Positions 1-6,506 of a stretch of DNA of 51,669 bases are shown piece by piece. Made by a program: the position numbers and the translations under genes. The stretch lies in the IMG/VR virus record IMGVR_UViG_3300011270_000003, positions 1-51,669 of that record; one strand, written 5' to 3'. The notes beneath the pieces were generated by a model. That model was not told the DNA's origin and did not search any database. It worked only from the letters and a program-made list of their open reading frames with translations. Numbering within the stretch: position 1 is the stretch's first letter; the number at the start of each line of letters is the position of its first letter. This DNA comes from a virus.

Positions 1-123
1 ACTTCCCAGTAGTGCTCCACAATCAGCTAGAACTCTGGCCAAGAGGATACTATTCGAAGCTAGACGTAGGACGCTCACCGAGTGGATTAAACTTTATGAT
101 CCCAATACCGGAAGAATTCACGG
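1..123. repeat. Left copy of 123-base terminal overlap
   Basis: Bases 1-123 are identical to 51547-51669. The repeat lies inside the DNA polymerase reading frame, and joining the two ends restores one continuous 672-codon gene. This is what a circularised assembly leaves behind, not a genuine terminal repeat with its own packaging signals. Confidence 0.95.
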
Positions 124-1093
124 GAGGTTTATTGCTATCGGTGCATGGACACATAGGATGGCGCATCAAGCCCCTAATATGGCCAATATTCCCAACGAAC
201 TTGACATTCAGGGAAAAGTCAAGCTCTTGGGAGGAGAAATGCGTTCTTGTTTCTCAATCCCTAAGGGTCACTTGCTCGTTGGCGTTGACGCAGAAGGTAT
301 TCAGCTTAGAATATTTGCTCATTACTTAAATGATCCTGTCCTAATAAAAGCTATTGTGGAAGGACGTAAAGATGACAAGACTGATCCACATTCGTTCAAT
401 CAACGGGTGCTTGGTAGTGTATGTCGAAGCAGGCAAGCTGCCAAAAGATTTCTATATGCTCTTTTCTTGGGTGCAGGACTTTCTAAACTGGCTGAAATTC
501 TTGAGTGTAAAGTACCCCAAGCGGAAGAAGCACTTAGTAGGCTTATGGGCCAGTACACCGCCTGGACCGAACTTAAGCAAGGGCAAATTCAGAAAGATGC
601 TAGGCGCGGCTACTTTATTGGATTGGACGGTCGTCACGTCAGGGTACCTGGTGAAACAGTATCAGAACGTAGACACTTGATGATGAGTGGCTATCTTCAG
701 AACGGTGAATCAGTAGTAATGAAACACGCCACAATACTGTGGCTGGATAAAGTGTCGAAGCGTTTACGCGAGACGGAGGAGAAGCGATATGGACACATAC
801 CACTCTCTAATGATGTGGCAGGGAATATCGAAAGTAATATTCGCAGTGGCTATTATCCTTCTGCTGAATTATTTATCTCATCTGATAAACCGATCCTAGT
901 CAACTTAGTTCATGATGAATGGCAAATAGAAATGCCCACCAATGATCTAGAAGAAGCTCGTTGGATGGCTGAAACAGCGTCAGACTCGCTGAGAAAGGTA
1001 GGTGAAATGTTCGGACTTAAGTGTCCTCTAGCAGGAAGTTATATGAATGATGGTAAAGAAACAATAGGAACAAATTGGAAGGTAACTCATTGA
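1..1093 (+). CDS. DNA polymerase, family A (T7 gp5-like), C-terminal part
   Basis: This is the 3' part of the replicative DNA polymerase. The reading frame is open from base 2, and the N-terminal part is at 50624-51669. Joined across the 123-base overlap the protein is 671 aa, close to T7 gp5 (704 aa). Numbered on the joined protein, the polymerase motifs are visible: motif A GVDAEG with Asp404, the O-helix KRFLYALFLGAG with Lys456 and Tyr460, and motif C VHDE with His612 and Asp613. The fingers entry WTHRMAHQAPNMANIP matches the family. It copies the phage genome with the primase-helicase. The stop at 1091-1093 overlaps the next gene. Identification is firm; only the split is artificial. Confidence 0.96.
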   Translation, partial: LPSSAPQSARTLAKRILFEARRRTLTEWIKLYDPNTGRIHGRFIAIGAWTHRMAHQAPNMANIPNELDIQGKVKLLGGEMRSCFSIPKGHLLVGVDAEGIQLRIFAHYLNDPVLIKAIVEGRKDDKTDPHSFNQRVLGSVCRSRQAAKRFLYALFLGAGLSKLAEILECKVPQAEEALSRLMGQYTAWTELKQGQIQKDARRGYFIGLDGRHVRVPGETVSERRHLMMSGYLQNGESVVMKHATILWLDKVSKRLRETEEKRYGHIPLSNDVAGNIESNIRSGYYPSAELFISSDKPILVNLVHDEWQIEMPTNDLEEARWMAETASDSLRKVGEMFGLKCPLAGSYMNDGKETIGTNWKVTH

Positions 1094-1644
1094 TAGAACT
1101 TTATAAAGAAGATGCCCCCAGAGGTGCAAAAAAGACCAGAGAAAGATTTATTAAACGCTATCCATATTTGAAAAGTCGTTTAGAAAAAGCAAACTGTTAT
1201 CTTTTACATGAAGAAAAACTAACACCTATATTCACCACAGCCGTACTAAACCTAGCAAAAAGCAATGATAATTGGTTTTGTGTAATATCTTCAGGACTAT
1301 CTGCTGCAACAGGATACCCCACTATAACAGGAGATGGAACTAATAACCGAGTTATACTAGCAGTGGCTGAAGACTCTGCAAATCTTGGAGAATTGGCAAT
1401 TTATCGTTTAGATACTCCCATTGCTTTATCGAGAGCTGCAGCTTTATTTGATGAAGGAGATCCAAATAACGAAGCAAGAGATACCTTTTTAAATTGGAAA
1501 GAACCTTTAATTAGTCCAGTAGAGTCACGTGGTCGGGAATATAGAAAGGAAACAAAAGGAACAGGAAAACCTACTGGAAAACGTGAGCCTAGAATTAAGA
1601 AACTTCGACCTACAATAATAGATTTAGATGAGGAGAATAAATAA
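1090..1644 (+). CDS. Hypothetical protein, 184 aa
   Basis: I do not recognise this protein. The best start is TTG at 1090, overlapping the polymerase stop (TTGA), with AAGG at 1079-1082 seven bases upstream. A second in-frame TTG at 1075 lacks a ribosome binding site. The N-terminus is basic and helical. The middle (SGLSAATGYPTITGDGTNNRVILAVAE region) looks like a small alpha/beta domain, and the last 35 residues are Lys/Arg-rich and probably disordered. It is translationally coupled to the polymerase, so a replication or nucleic-acid role is possible, but nothing in the sequence proves it. The next gene starts at its stop codon. Confidence 0.75.
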   Translation: MIELYKEDAPRGAKKTRERFIKRYPYLKSRLEKANCYLLHEEKLTPIFTTAVLNLAKSNDNWFCVISSGLSAATGYPTITGDGTNNRVILAVAEDSANLGELAIYRLDTPIALSRAAALFDEGDPNNEARDTFLNWKEPLISPVESRGREYRKETKGTGKPTGKREPRIKKLRPTIIDLDEENK

Positions 1645-1808
1645 TGAAGTACAGAGTACATATTGAATATGAAGTACCTATGTTTGCTGAAGTAGATGTA
1701 GATGGTTATCATGTAGATGACGCAGCTAAGTTAGCTATTAAAGAATTCGAGGACAATAATCCAGAGGCTCTTGAAGCTACGGTAGTTCGAGTTGAAGAAC
1801 TCCGATAA
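1644..1808 (+). CDS. Small hypothetical protein, 54 aa
   Basis: A short ORF starts at ATG 1644, touching the TAA of the previous gene (TAATG), and its own TAA overlaps the next ATG the same way. AGGAGA lies at 1630-1635. The product is acidic (KYRVHIEYEVPMFAEVDVDG, then a helix DDAAKLAIKEFED and a final strand), suggesting a small beta-alpha-beta fold. It resembles small uncharacterised phage proteins of the replication block. No function can be assigned. Confidence 0.7.
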   Translation: MKYRVHIEYEVPMFAEVDVDGYHVDDAAKLAIKEFEDNNPEALEATVVRVEELR

Positions 1809-2323
1809 TGGCTACTGATAACGTTTACCTACAGGGTAAAGCTAAATGGGTTAGAGTTTCTGTACCAGACATGTACGGTAAGTATGCTATGGTACTTTAT
1901 CCTAACGAAGAGTCTTTAAATAAGATCAAGAAATTGAAGGAGATTAAGACTGTAAACGGAAAACAATATGAAGGTATTAAGAATAGATTAAGACGAGATG
2001 AAGATGGAGATAGTATGTCTTTCTCTTGTCCTTCAGAGAAGATGGTCAAAGGTGTACGTAGATTATATGCTGCACCTATGATACTTGATGAAAACAATCT
2101 ACCGATAAGTACTGGCGTAGGTAATGGTTCTGAAGTTACTATTAAATTAGAAACCTATAGTTACAATCCTCCTGGTAATAAGATGGGAGGAACAGCAGCT
2201 AGGTTAGTTTCTGTTAGAGTAGATAAATTAGTCCCTTACGATCCGAAGATATCGGATAATTTGAGAGACCCGAAGGAAATCAGAGGCTTCAATAAGGTGC
2301 CTGCTGATAACCCTTTATTCTAG
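1808..2323 (+). CDS. Probable single-stranded DNA-binding protein
   Basis: The 171-aa product fits the small SSB-like family found in the replication blocks of podoviruses (DUF2815/gp2.5-like role). It opens with YLQGKAKWVRVSVPDMYGKY, then VLYPNEESLNKI, a polar KNRLRRDEDGDSMSFSCP stretch, and ends GNGSEVTIKLETYSYNP followed by an AARLVSVRVDKLVPYDP strand, consistent with an OB-fold. Such proteins coat unwound DNA and help the polymerase and recombinases. Its place directly after DNA polymerase supports this. The acidic C-terminal tail typical of T7 gp2.5 is not obvious here. Assignment is by family resemblance, not by a diagnostic catalytic motif. Confidence 0.65.
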   Translation: MATDNVYLQGKAKWVRVSVPDMYGKYAMVLYPNEESLNKIKKLKEIKTVNGKQYEGIKNRLRRDEDGDSMSFSCPSEKMVKGVRRLYAAPMILDENNLPISTGVGNGSEVTIKLETYSYNPPGNKMGGTAARLVSVRVDKLVPYDPKISDNLRDPKEIRGFNKVPADNPLF

Positions 2324-2332
2324 GAGTTAAAG

Positions 2333-2635
2333 ATGAATAAGTTCTGGTTAGCTTATGACCCCAGCTACGGTTATATCCGTGGTGGGGAGAAGATTACTGA
2401 TGATCTGAATGGCTGGAAGACGTTAGATGCAGTCGTAACTTCTGCTAAGAAGCATTCTTCTAAGCATCGTAATGATGTCTTCATTCTAGAAGCGACTAAG
2501 TTAGTCTCCTTTCCGTTCCCGACGGATATGTTGGTTACCGACTTGGTTGTTGCGAATGATAACTCATCGACGCCTACACAGACCGACGGTGACGGTACTG
2601 GCGTAGTTACTATGAAGACTACACTAGCTGCCTAA
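2333..2635 (+). CDS. Hypothetical protein, 100 aa
   Basis: ATG at 2333 follows the SSB-like gene by 9 bases, with AGGAG at 2324-2328. The protein starts NKFWLAYDPSYGYIRGGEKITDD, has a short alpha/beta core (KTLDAVVTSAKKHSSKHRNDVFILEATKL in sequence order), and a Thr/Asp/Gly-rich C-terminal tail. I recognise no family. Codon use matches its neighbours. A pair of strong hairpins follows the stop. Confidence 0.7.
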   Translation: MNKFWLAYDPSYGYIRGGEKITDDLNGWKTLDAVVTSAKKHSSKHRNDVFILEATKLVSFPFPTDMLVTDLVVANDNSSTPTQTDGDGTGVVTMKTTLAA

Positions 2636-2645
2636 TCTTACAACA

Positions 2646-2702
2646 GTTGAACTAAGAAGTTCAACAAAAGGAAAGGGAACTCTTATCTCCGTGGGAGTTC
2701 CC
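2646..2702 (+). promoter_or_regulatory. Two tandem intergenic hairpins
   Basis: Two perfect stems lie between the stop at 2635 and the next ribosome binding site. One is 8 bp (2646-2653 with 2658-2665, loop AAGA). The other is 8 bp (2675-2682 with 2695-2702). Neither is followed by a run of T, so RNA processing or mRNA stabilisation is more likely than intrinsic termination. Confidence 0.6.
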
Positions 2703-2724
2703 TATTCCTACCAAGGAGGATAAT

Positions 2725-2922
2725 ATGAAAAGACCTCCCATCGATAACAAGGTAAAGAAATCTGATGGTCCTTTACCAATGACTTATCATCAGAGAATGA
2801 TTGAACGTCAGACTAAATTAAATATTCAACGTAGATTTGAATATGATAATTTACAAGAATTCTATGCTCAACGGAGAAAGCTATGTCCAAACGTAAACAT
2901 ACATACGAATGGAGATATTTAG
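2725..2922 (+). CDS. Small basic hypothetical protein, 65 aa
   Basis: ATG 2725 is preceded by AAGGAGGA, one of the strongest ribosome binding sites in the window. The product is rich in Lys, Arg and Gln (TYHQRMIERQTKLNIQRRFE) and is probably one long helix. The function is unknown. Its 3' end overlaps the next gene by 40 bases. Confidence 0.65.
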   Translation: MKRPPIDNKVKKSDGPLPMTYHQRMIERQTKLNIQRRFEYDNLQEFYAQRRKLCPNVNIHTNGDI

Positions 2923-3041
2923 ATTTCGCTAGACCTACAAAAATAATCAGGTCTTCAGGAAAAGGAAGAAAGAAAAGAATTAAAGTTATCTTCAGATATT
3001 CCAGGGATTGGTTTAAAGTTCCTATTTACGAGGTAATGTAA
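2883..3041 (+). CDS. Very basic small protein, 52 aa
   Basis: ATG 2883 lies within the previous gene in another frame, and GGAGAAAG lies just upstream. The product (SKRKHTYEWRYLDFARPTK, then GKGRRKKRIKVIFRY) is strongly basic and may bind nucleic acid. The stop TAA at 3039-3041 overlaps the next ATG (TAATG). It is too short for a confident family assignment. Confidence 0.55.
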   Translation: MSKRKHTYEWRYLDFARPTKIIRSSGKGRKKRIKVIFRYSRDWFKVPIYEVM

Positions 3042-3172
3042 TGACTAACGTAGAAGTTAAACATCCAGGCATCTATGAGAATAGATGGAAAACTAAGTAC
3101 CATTTCTTAGATCTTACGATCAAACGAACTAACAGACGTAATAAATACGTCATATCTAAAGGTGATCTATGA
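3041..3172 (+). CDS. Small basic protein, 43 aa
   Basis: ATG 3041 overlaps the previous stop, and its own TGA overlaps the next start (ATGA at 3169). The product (TNVEVKHPGIYENRWKTKYH, then LDLTIKRTNRRNKYVISKGDL) is basic. The chain of stop-start overlaps supports it as a real coupled gene. Function unknown. Confidence 0.5.
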   Translation: MTNVEVKHPGIYENRWKTKYHFLDLTIKRTNRRNKYVISKGDL

Positions 3173-3480
3173 ACGAGAAATTCTATGCTGCAATCAACAT
3201 TAAAACACCTAGTATTAAAGACTCAACAGGTATTCCTGGAAACTGTAAAGCAACGTTAGCAGATATTCATGCATACGCAGCTAAACAGTTGTCATCAGAT
3301 CATCTCATTACTAAGGTGATGATTTGTGAAGTAATTGAAGTAGTAGAACGAGCTTCTCCTCCAATTACTATTCGACCTGCAGTCGAAAGAGCTACAGATA
3401 ATACTGGCAGAGAATGGCCAGCAGATCAATCCGAGAAGAGTGAAACCTCCACTACCGATAGGGACTATTCCCACGGATGA
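3169..3480 (+). CDS. Hypothetical protein, 103 aa
   Basis: The start at ATG 3169 overlaps the previous stop. Residues 1-65 form an alpha/beta region containing CKATLADIHAYAAKQLSSDH and a strand MICEVIEVVE. The last 40 residues are polar and disordered. The ribosome binding site is weak, so translation probably depends on coupling. It is the last gene before the 1-kb gene-free structured segment. I recognise no family. Confidence 0.6.
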   Translation: MNEKFYAAINIKTPSIKDSTGIPGNCKATLADIHAYAAKQLSSDHLITKVMICEVIEVVERASPPITIRPAVERATDNTGREWPADQSEKSETSTTDRDYSHG

Positions 3481-4487
3481 GGATAAATGATCTCTTTCGT
3501 GATAAGCGATCCTATGTGAAAGATGTACGGAAGGGTCTGGGTACAGAGGCAAGCATCTGCCAGGTAGTAACGTACTAGTCATTCGGACAGCATAGTCGGA
3601 GCGCTAAGCAGGCCCGTGTATCCTTACATGGAGGCTAAAACATAAGGAAGTAGGACTGAACCGATATCAAATCTAGTCCTCCGGTGACAGACGTGATCAG
3701 TCAGCTTAGTCTCTACAACCAGGATATCAGGATCAGAGTCCAATCTGATGAGACGGCAAAGGATTAGTGGAATATCCGTAGTCATCTATCTAATAGATAG
3801 AGAAACAAAAGCAGGACTAATATTAGTATCCTAAGGAGATGTGTAACTCCTTACAGTAACTCAGACTTAATTGGTATAAATAGAAGGTTCAAATCCTTCC
3901 TGAGTGAAAGTACGATCTAGTATTAGGACAAGTAGGATCTAAACCTTGATATGGCCACGGTGGCAGACAAACAACGGTACGCTCATGAGGACACCAGATA
4001 GGTGTCGAACTCGGAATTGGTTTAGAGCGAGTACCATGTGATCGGATGCGCTGGATTGCAACTCCAGAGATGTTGTAAGACCGAACAACCTGTGGTCTGT
4101 ATTCAACAAGGATGTTGATCTGAAAAGACTGAGCAATAGCATCATTAACTAAGTAGACACTCTTCTGAAGAGTTGATCTTAGACTGTTTGACTAGCGCTT
4201 CCATTAGGCGTGAAAATGTCATCTGGAATGATGTCTCAGTATCGAAGACTCTACAGAGATCGCCGATCTGTGATGAACAGATGAATGATCTAAAGAGATG
4301 CAGTGGTTAAGTACACTGGTATAACCGGGGACTGGGAAACGAACCAGCCGGAACGCCCGTTATAAAACTACTCAACGGGAGTAAACCTGGAACAAACACA
4401 TCAGACCTCTCGATGTAGAGAAATAAGAACCAAGGTCTCGACGGTTGTCTACCGTAGGGAGACTTCTAGAGTCTCATGTCCGAGACT
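3481..4487 (+). ncRNA. Candidate large structured noncoding RNA (about 1 kb)
   Basis: No credible protein is coded here on either strand, but the DNA is crowded with perfect hairpins. Examples: 3493-3498/3518-3523, 3525-3529/3571-3575, 3548-3551/3558-3561, 3614-3620/3625-3631 (7 bp, loop UCCU), 3652-3657/3675-3680, 3732-3737/3744-3749, 3990-3995/4001-4006, 4103-4108/4113-4118, 4257-4261/4265-4269, 4301-4305/4314-4318, 4356-4361/4374-4379, 4435-4439/4459-4463 enclosing 4442-4445/4451-4454, and 4470-4475/4482-4487. A tRNA-shaped element sits at 3859-3905. Large ornate RNAs of the GOLLD and ROOL classes occur in phage genomes, often near tRNAs, and this segment has that character. I cannot show that it belongs to either class. 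Transcription is probably read-through from the rightward operon, as I see no strong promoter at its start. The ends are approximate. Confidence 0.6.
3859..3905 (+). ncRNA. tRNA-like element lacking an anticodon arm
   Basis: The acceptor-like stem is ACTCAG 3859-3864 with CTGAGT 3900-3905 (6 bp). A D-like arm follows (TTA 3867-3869 with TAA 3877-3879, loop ATTGGTA including the conserved GG). Then comes a three-base linker ATA (3880-3882), and a textbook T arm (GAAGG 3883-3887, loop TTCAAAT, CCTTC 3895-3899). The whole anticodon arm and variable loop are missing. It is embedded in the structured segment and cannot decode. It may be a structural module or a processing signal for RNase P or RNase Z. 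Confidence 0.65.
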
Positions 4488-4508
4488 TTAACTAATGGAG
4501 GTGCAATC

Positions 4509-4553
4509 GTGTTACATGATGTGCACTCTGGACAAATCAAACAACCGCCTTAA
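4509..4553 (+). CDS. Possible leader peptide, 14 aa
   Basis: A GTG at 4509 is preceded by GGAGG (4497-4501) at ideal spacing, and opens a 15-codon frame ending at TAA 4553 (MLHDVHSGQIKQPP). It is followed 4 bases later by a 7-bp GC-rich hairpin and then by the ribosome binding site of the next gene. The arrangement recalls attenuator leaders. A ribosome stalling at the terminal Pro-Pro-stop is conceivable, but this is inference. Confidence 0.35.
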   Translation: MLHDVHSGQIKQPP

Positions 4554-4556
4554 GTT

Positions 4557-4576
4557 TGGGGGCACATATGCCCCCG
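4557..4576 (+). promoter_or_regulatory. GC hairpin between leader peptide and membrane protein gene
   Basis: GGGGGCA 4558-4564 pairs perfectly with TGCCCCC 4569-4575 around loop CATA. No T-run follows, so it is not a standard terminator. It lies 27 bases before the ATG at 4603 and could modulate translation or mark an RNA cleavage site. Confidence 0.55.
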
Positions 4577-4602
4577 TTAGTCCATTTATAATGGAGGTTA
4601 CA

Positions 4603-4860
4603 ATGTATCATGGATACCCTCCTTTCGGACCTCAATCCAACCCTCTGGCAGATTTAAGAGCTGCCATAGACTACTACAAAGGTTTAGAAAAGGAGTTGAA
4701 GGATCAGAATAAGAAACCAGAACCACCTAAGAAGAAGGATAAGTGGTTGGAAGTAGCACAGACATTTGTAACAATGGCTGCATTCGCTCCAATCGTAGGT
4801 TTTGGACAACTAATATTATACTTACAACTTGCACATCAAGTAAAAGGAATGATACCATAA
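4603..4860 (+). CDS. Small membrane-anchored protein, 85 aa
   Basis: ATG 4603 is chosen because GGAGG lies at 4593-4597. An upstream in-frame ATG at 4495 has no ribosome binding site and would read through the hairpin. The N-terminus is Pro/Gly-rich (MYHGYPPFGPQSNPL). A charged helix follows (LRAAIDYYKGLEKELKDQNKK), then a Lys/Pro linker and a hydrophobic segment (FVTMAAFAPIVGFGQLILYL) near the C-terminus, so the protein is probably tail-anchored in the inner membrane. The stop overlaps the presumed ATA start of the nuclease gene. Function unknown. Confidence 0.65.
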   Translation: MYHGYPPFGPQSNPLADLRAAIDYYKGLEKELKDQNKKPEPPKKKDKWLEVAQTFVTMAAFAPIVGFGQLILYLQLAHQVKGMIP

Positions 4861-5714
4861 AAACAATCTATACTCTGGTTACCGATATACAGTATTTATT
4901 GACGACCAGAGGCTGGTTCACAGATGAGCTAGCCCTGGATTTATCTAATAACATAACCAAAAGATTACAATCTCAATATAACGATATCGATAAACCATCT
5001 TTAAGAATGTCTAAACTAGGACCTGTCTGTCCTAAAGCTTTATGGCATTCGATACATACACCAGAGTTAGCCGAGCCTCTACCACCATGGGCAGAGTTCA
5101 AATACTCCTTTGGACATATAATAGAGGCTCAGGCTATATCTCTTGCCAAAGCTTCAGGACATACAGTTACGGGAGAGCAGGATGAACTTGTTCTCGATGA
5201 TATCCGCGGTCATAGAGACTGCATTATCGACGGCTACATTGTTGATGTTAAATCTTCCTCTAGCCGTGGGATGGACAAATTCAAAAGGAAATATCAAACA
5301 ACGCTTGACGATTGGGGCTATCTATCTCAACTTGACGCTTATATGGGCGCTAGTGCTAACGACGATCTGGTATTGGTAAAAGACACAGCATATATATTAG
5401 CTATTGACAAACAATTAGGACACATGGTATTATATGAACATTCATTTAGAAAAGAGCATATCCATCAAAGGATTAGATCGTGCAAAGAAACAATTGGACT
5501 TAGCAGAGCTCCGTCTTGTACATGTGGAATATTACCTGAGGGAAAGTCAGGCAATTATAAACTCGATGTTAAAGCTAGCTACAGTCAATACAAACACTGT
5601 TGTTTCCCAAGACTACGAACTTTCCTCTACTCAGATGGACCAAGATACCTTAGTCACGTAGAAAGGAAACCTGATGTCATCGAGATTAACAGAACTGGAC
5701 AAGTCATACACTGA
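4857..5714 (+). CDS. PD-(D/E)XK nuclease, Cas4/RecB-like
   Basis: The 285-aa product has the RecB-family nuclease core: GHIIEAQ (Gly86, His87, Glu90), GHRDCIIDG with Asp121, then VDVKSSSS with Asp130 and Lys132. Cys58 in LGPVCPKALW, and a C-terminal SCTCG plus YKHCCFP, give a Cys set like the iron-sulfur ligands of Cas4/AddB-type exonucleases. It probably acts on DNA ends in recombination or host DNA breakdown. No ATG, GTG or TTG occurs before the conserved N-terminus. The likely start is ATA at 4857, overlapping the previous TAA (ATAA) with AAAAGG 4842-4847 upstream, giving MKTIYTLVTD, a typical beginning for the family as I recall it. CTG or TTG codons further in remain possible but would trim the N-terminus. 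Confidence 0.8.
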   Translation: MKTIYTLVTDIQYLLTTRGWFTDELALDLSNNITKRLQSQYNDIDKPSLRMSKLGPVCPKALWHSIHTPELAEPLPPWAEFKYSFGHIIEAQAISLAKASGHTVTGEQDELVLDDIRGHRDCIIDGYIVDVKSSSSRGMDKFKRKYQTTLDDWGYLSQLDAYMGASANDDLVLVKDTAYILAIDKQLGHMVLYEHSFRKEHIHQRIRSCKETIGLSRAPSCTCGILPEGKSGNYKLDVKASYSQYKHCCFPRLRTFLYSDGPRYLSHVERKPDVIEINRTGQVIH

Positions 5715-5862
5715 CTTCTTGCTTCAACCTAAGTCTACACAGAGCGATCCTCTTGTGGACAGAGATTGTGTTTTATTAGATGGTTCTTGTGACTGTCCTA
5801 AACCTATTAGAGATTGTAAATATTTACAAGATATAGAAGAGAACGAGGAAGAAGATATCTAA
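5674..5862 (+). CDS. Small acidic protein, 62 aa
   Basis: ATG 5674 is preceded by AAAGGAAAC and lies inside the nuclease 3' end. It contains four Cys close together (RDCVLLDGSCDCPKPIRDC), possibly a metal site, and ends in a run of Glu/Asp. The 3' end encloses the presumed ATA start of endonuclease I. Function unknown. Confidence 0.6.
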   Translation: MSSRLTELDKSYTDFLLQPKSTQSDPLVDRDCVLLDGSCDCPKPIRDCKYLQDIEENEEEDI

Positions 5863-6202
5863 GAAAACGAGAAATAAATCTGAAGAGAATATAGCCAATC
5901 AGTTACGTCGAGCTAGGATTACATTTGAATACGAAACTGAAAAGATTCCTTATGTCTTAGCTCGACACTATCTTATAGACTTTAAACTATATACCCCTCT
6001 GGGAAAGATATATATTGAATATAAAGGCTATCTAAGACCAGAGGATAAATGCAAATTAATAGCAGTTAAGAAACAGCATCCTAATATGGATCTAAGAATA
6101 GTCTTTTATGAATATAAAGAGAAACAAGTTAAGTGGGCTATGAAGAATGGATTTAGATATGCCATCGGGAATATTCCAGAGGAGTGGTTACTAGGCTTAT
6201 GA
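5855..6202 (+). CDS. Endonuclease I (T7 gp3-like Holliday junction resolvase)
   Basis: The 115-aa product aligns by eye with T7 endonuclease I: SEENIANQL (Glu10), FEYETEKIPYVL, Asp42 in LIDFKLY, then IYIEYKG with Glu55 and Lys57, QHPNMDLRIVF, and the ending IPEEWL. These are the catalytic Glu/Asp/Glu/Lys positions. The enzyme resolves branched DNA before packaging and helps degrade host DNA. There is no ATG, GTG or TTG between the upstream in-frame TAG (5834) and the conserved region. ATA at 5855, with GAGGAAG at 5845-5851, gives MSKKTRNKSEENI and a normal length for the core. T7 gp3 is longer at the C-terminus. Confidence 0.88.
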   Translation: MSKKTRNKSEENIANQLRRARITFEYETEKIPYVLARHYLIDFKLYTPLGKIYIEYKGYLRPEDKCKLIAVKKQHPNMDLRIVFYEYKEKQVKWAMKNGFRYAIGNIPEEWLLGL

Positions 6203-6375
6203 GGTATGTTATGGCTATAATAGATATTGTAGATAGATTCCTTCATAGACTTATATGGTTTAGTTTAGGTATTATCACAGCATTAATATATGTTAATAGT
6301 ATGTCTACTTGTTTAGGTAGAGCCTGTGTCTTAATGTACTCAACTCCATTTTACATTCATAAGTTATTACGATGA
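6199..6375 (+). CDS. Small membrane protein, 58 aa
   Basis: ATG 6199 overlaps the TGA of endonuclease I (ATGA), with GAGGAG about 13 bases upstream. A hydrophobic segment WFSLGIITALIYVNSM forms one transmembrane helix, followed by two Cys. An upstream in-frame GTG at 6184 has too short a spacing to the GGAG. Function unknown. Confidence 0.6.
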   Translation: MRYVMAIIDIVDRFLHRLIWFSLGIITALIYVNSMSTCLGRACVLMYSTPFYIHKLLR

Positions 6376-6506
6376 GCAAGAACAGACACCCAACTAATAA
6401 ATTAGAAAGATTAAAGATAAATGAGAAGAAGAAAGTCCGGCGAGAGAGGCGCTTCCACCTCCAGCGACCCTCGACAGGAGAAGAAGATGACCAAGCCCTT
6501 GTCTAG
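6372..6506 (+). CDS. Small basic protein, 44 aa
   Basis: ATG 6372 overlaps the previous stop (ATGA). The product (SKNRHPTNKLERLKINEKKK, then VRRERRFHLQRPSTGEEDD) is highly basic with an acidic tail. It overlaps the start of the next gene by 20 bases. The coupled arrangement supports it; the function is unknown. Confidence 0.5.
   Translation: MSKNRHPTNKLERLKINEKKKVRRERRFHLQRPSTGEEDDQALV

Noticed and set aside
3745-3775. CTGATGAG followed by GGAA near flanking GGATAT/ATATCC, resembling a hammerhead ribozyme
   Set aside because: No stem II can form between the two core parts, the GAA-N15.1/U16.1 geometry does not fit, and the same bases form a better simple hairpin (3732-3749).
3859-3905. tmRNA-like or normal tRNA gene
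   Set aside because: There is no anticodon arm and no tag-peptide reading frame between D and T arms; the linker is only three bases.
4557-4580. GC hairpin as an intrinsic terminator
   Set aside because: No T-run follows and the downstream gene is apparently in the same operon.
4495-4602. N-terminal extension of the membrane protein from ATG 4495
   Set aside because: No ribosome binding site before 4495, and the extension would run through the GC hairpin; ATG 4603 has GGAGG.
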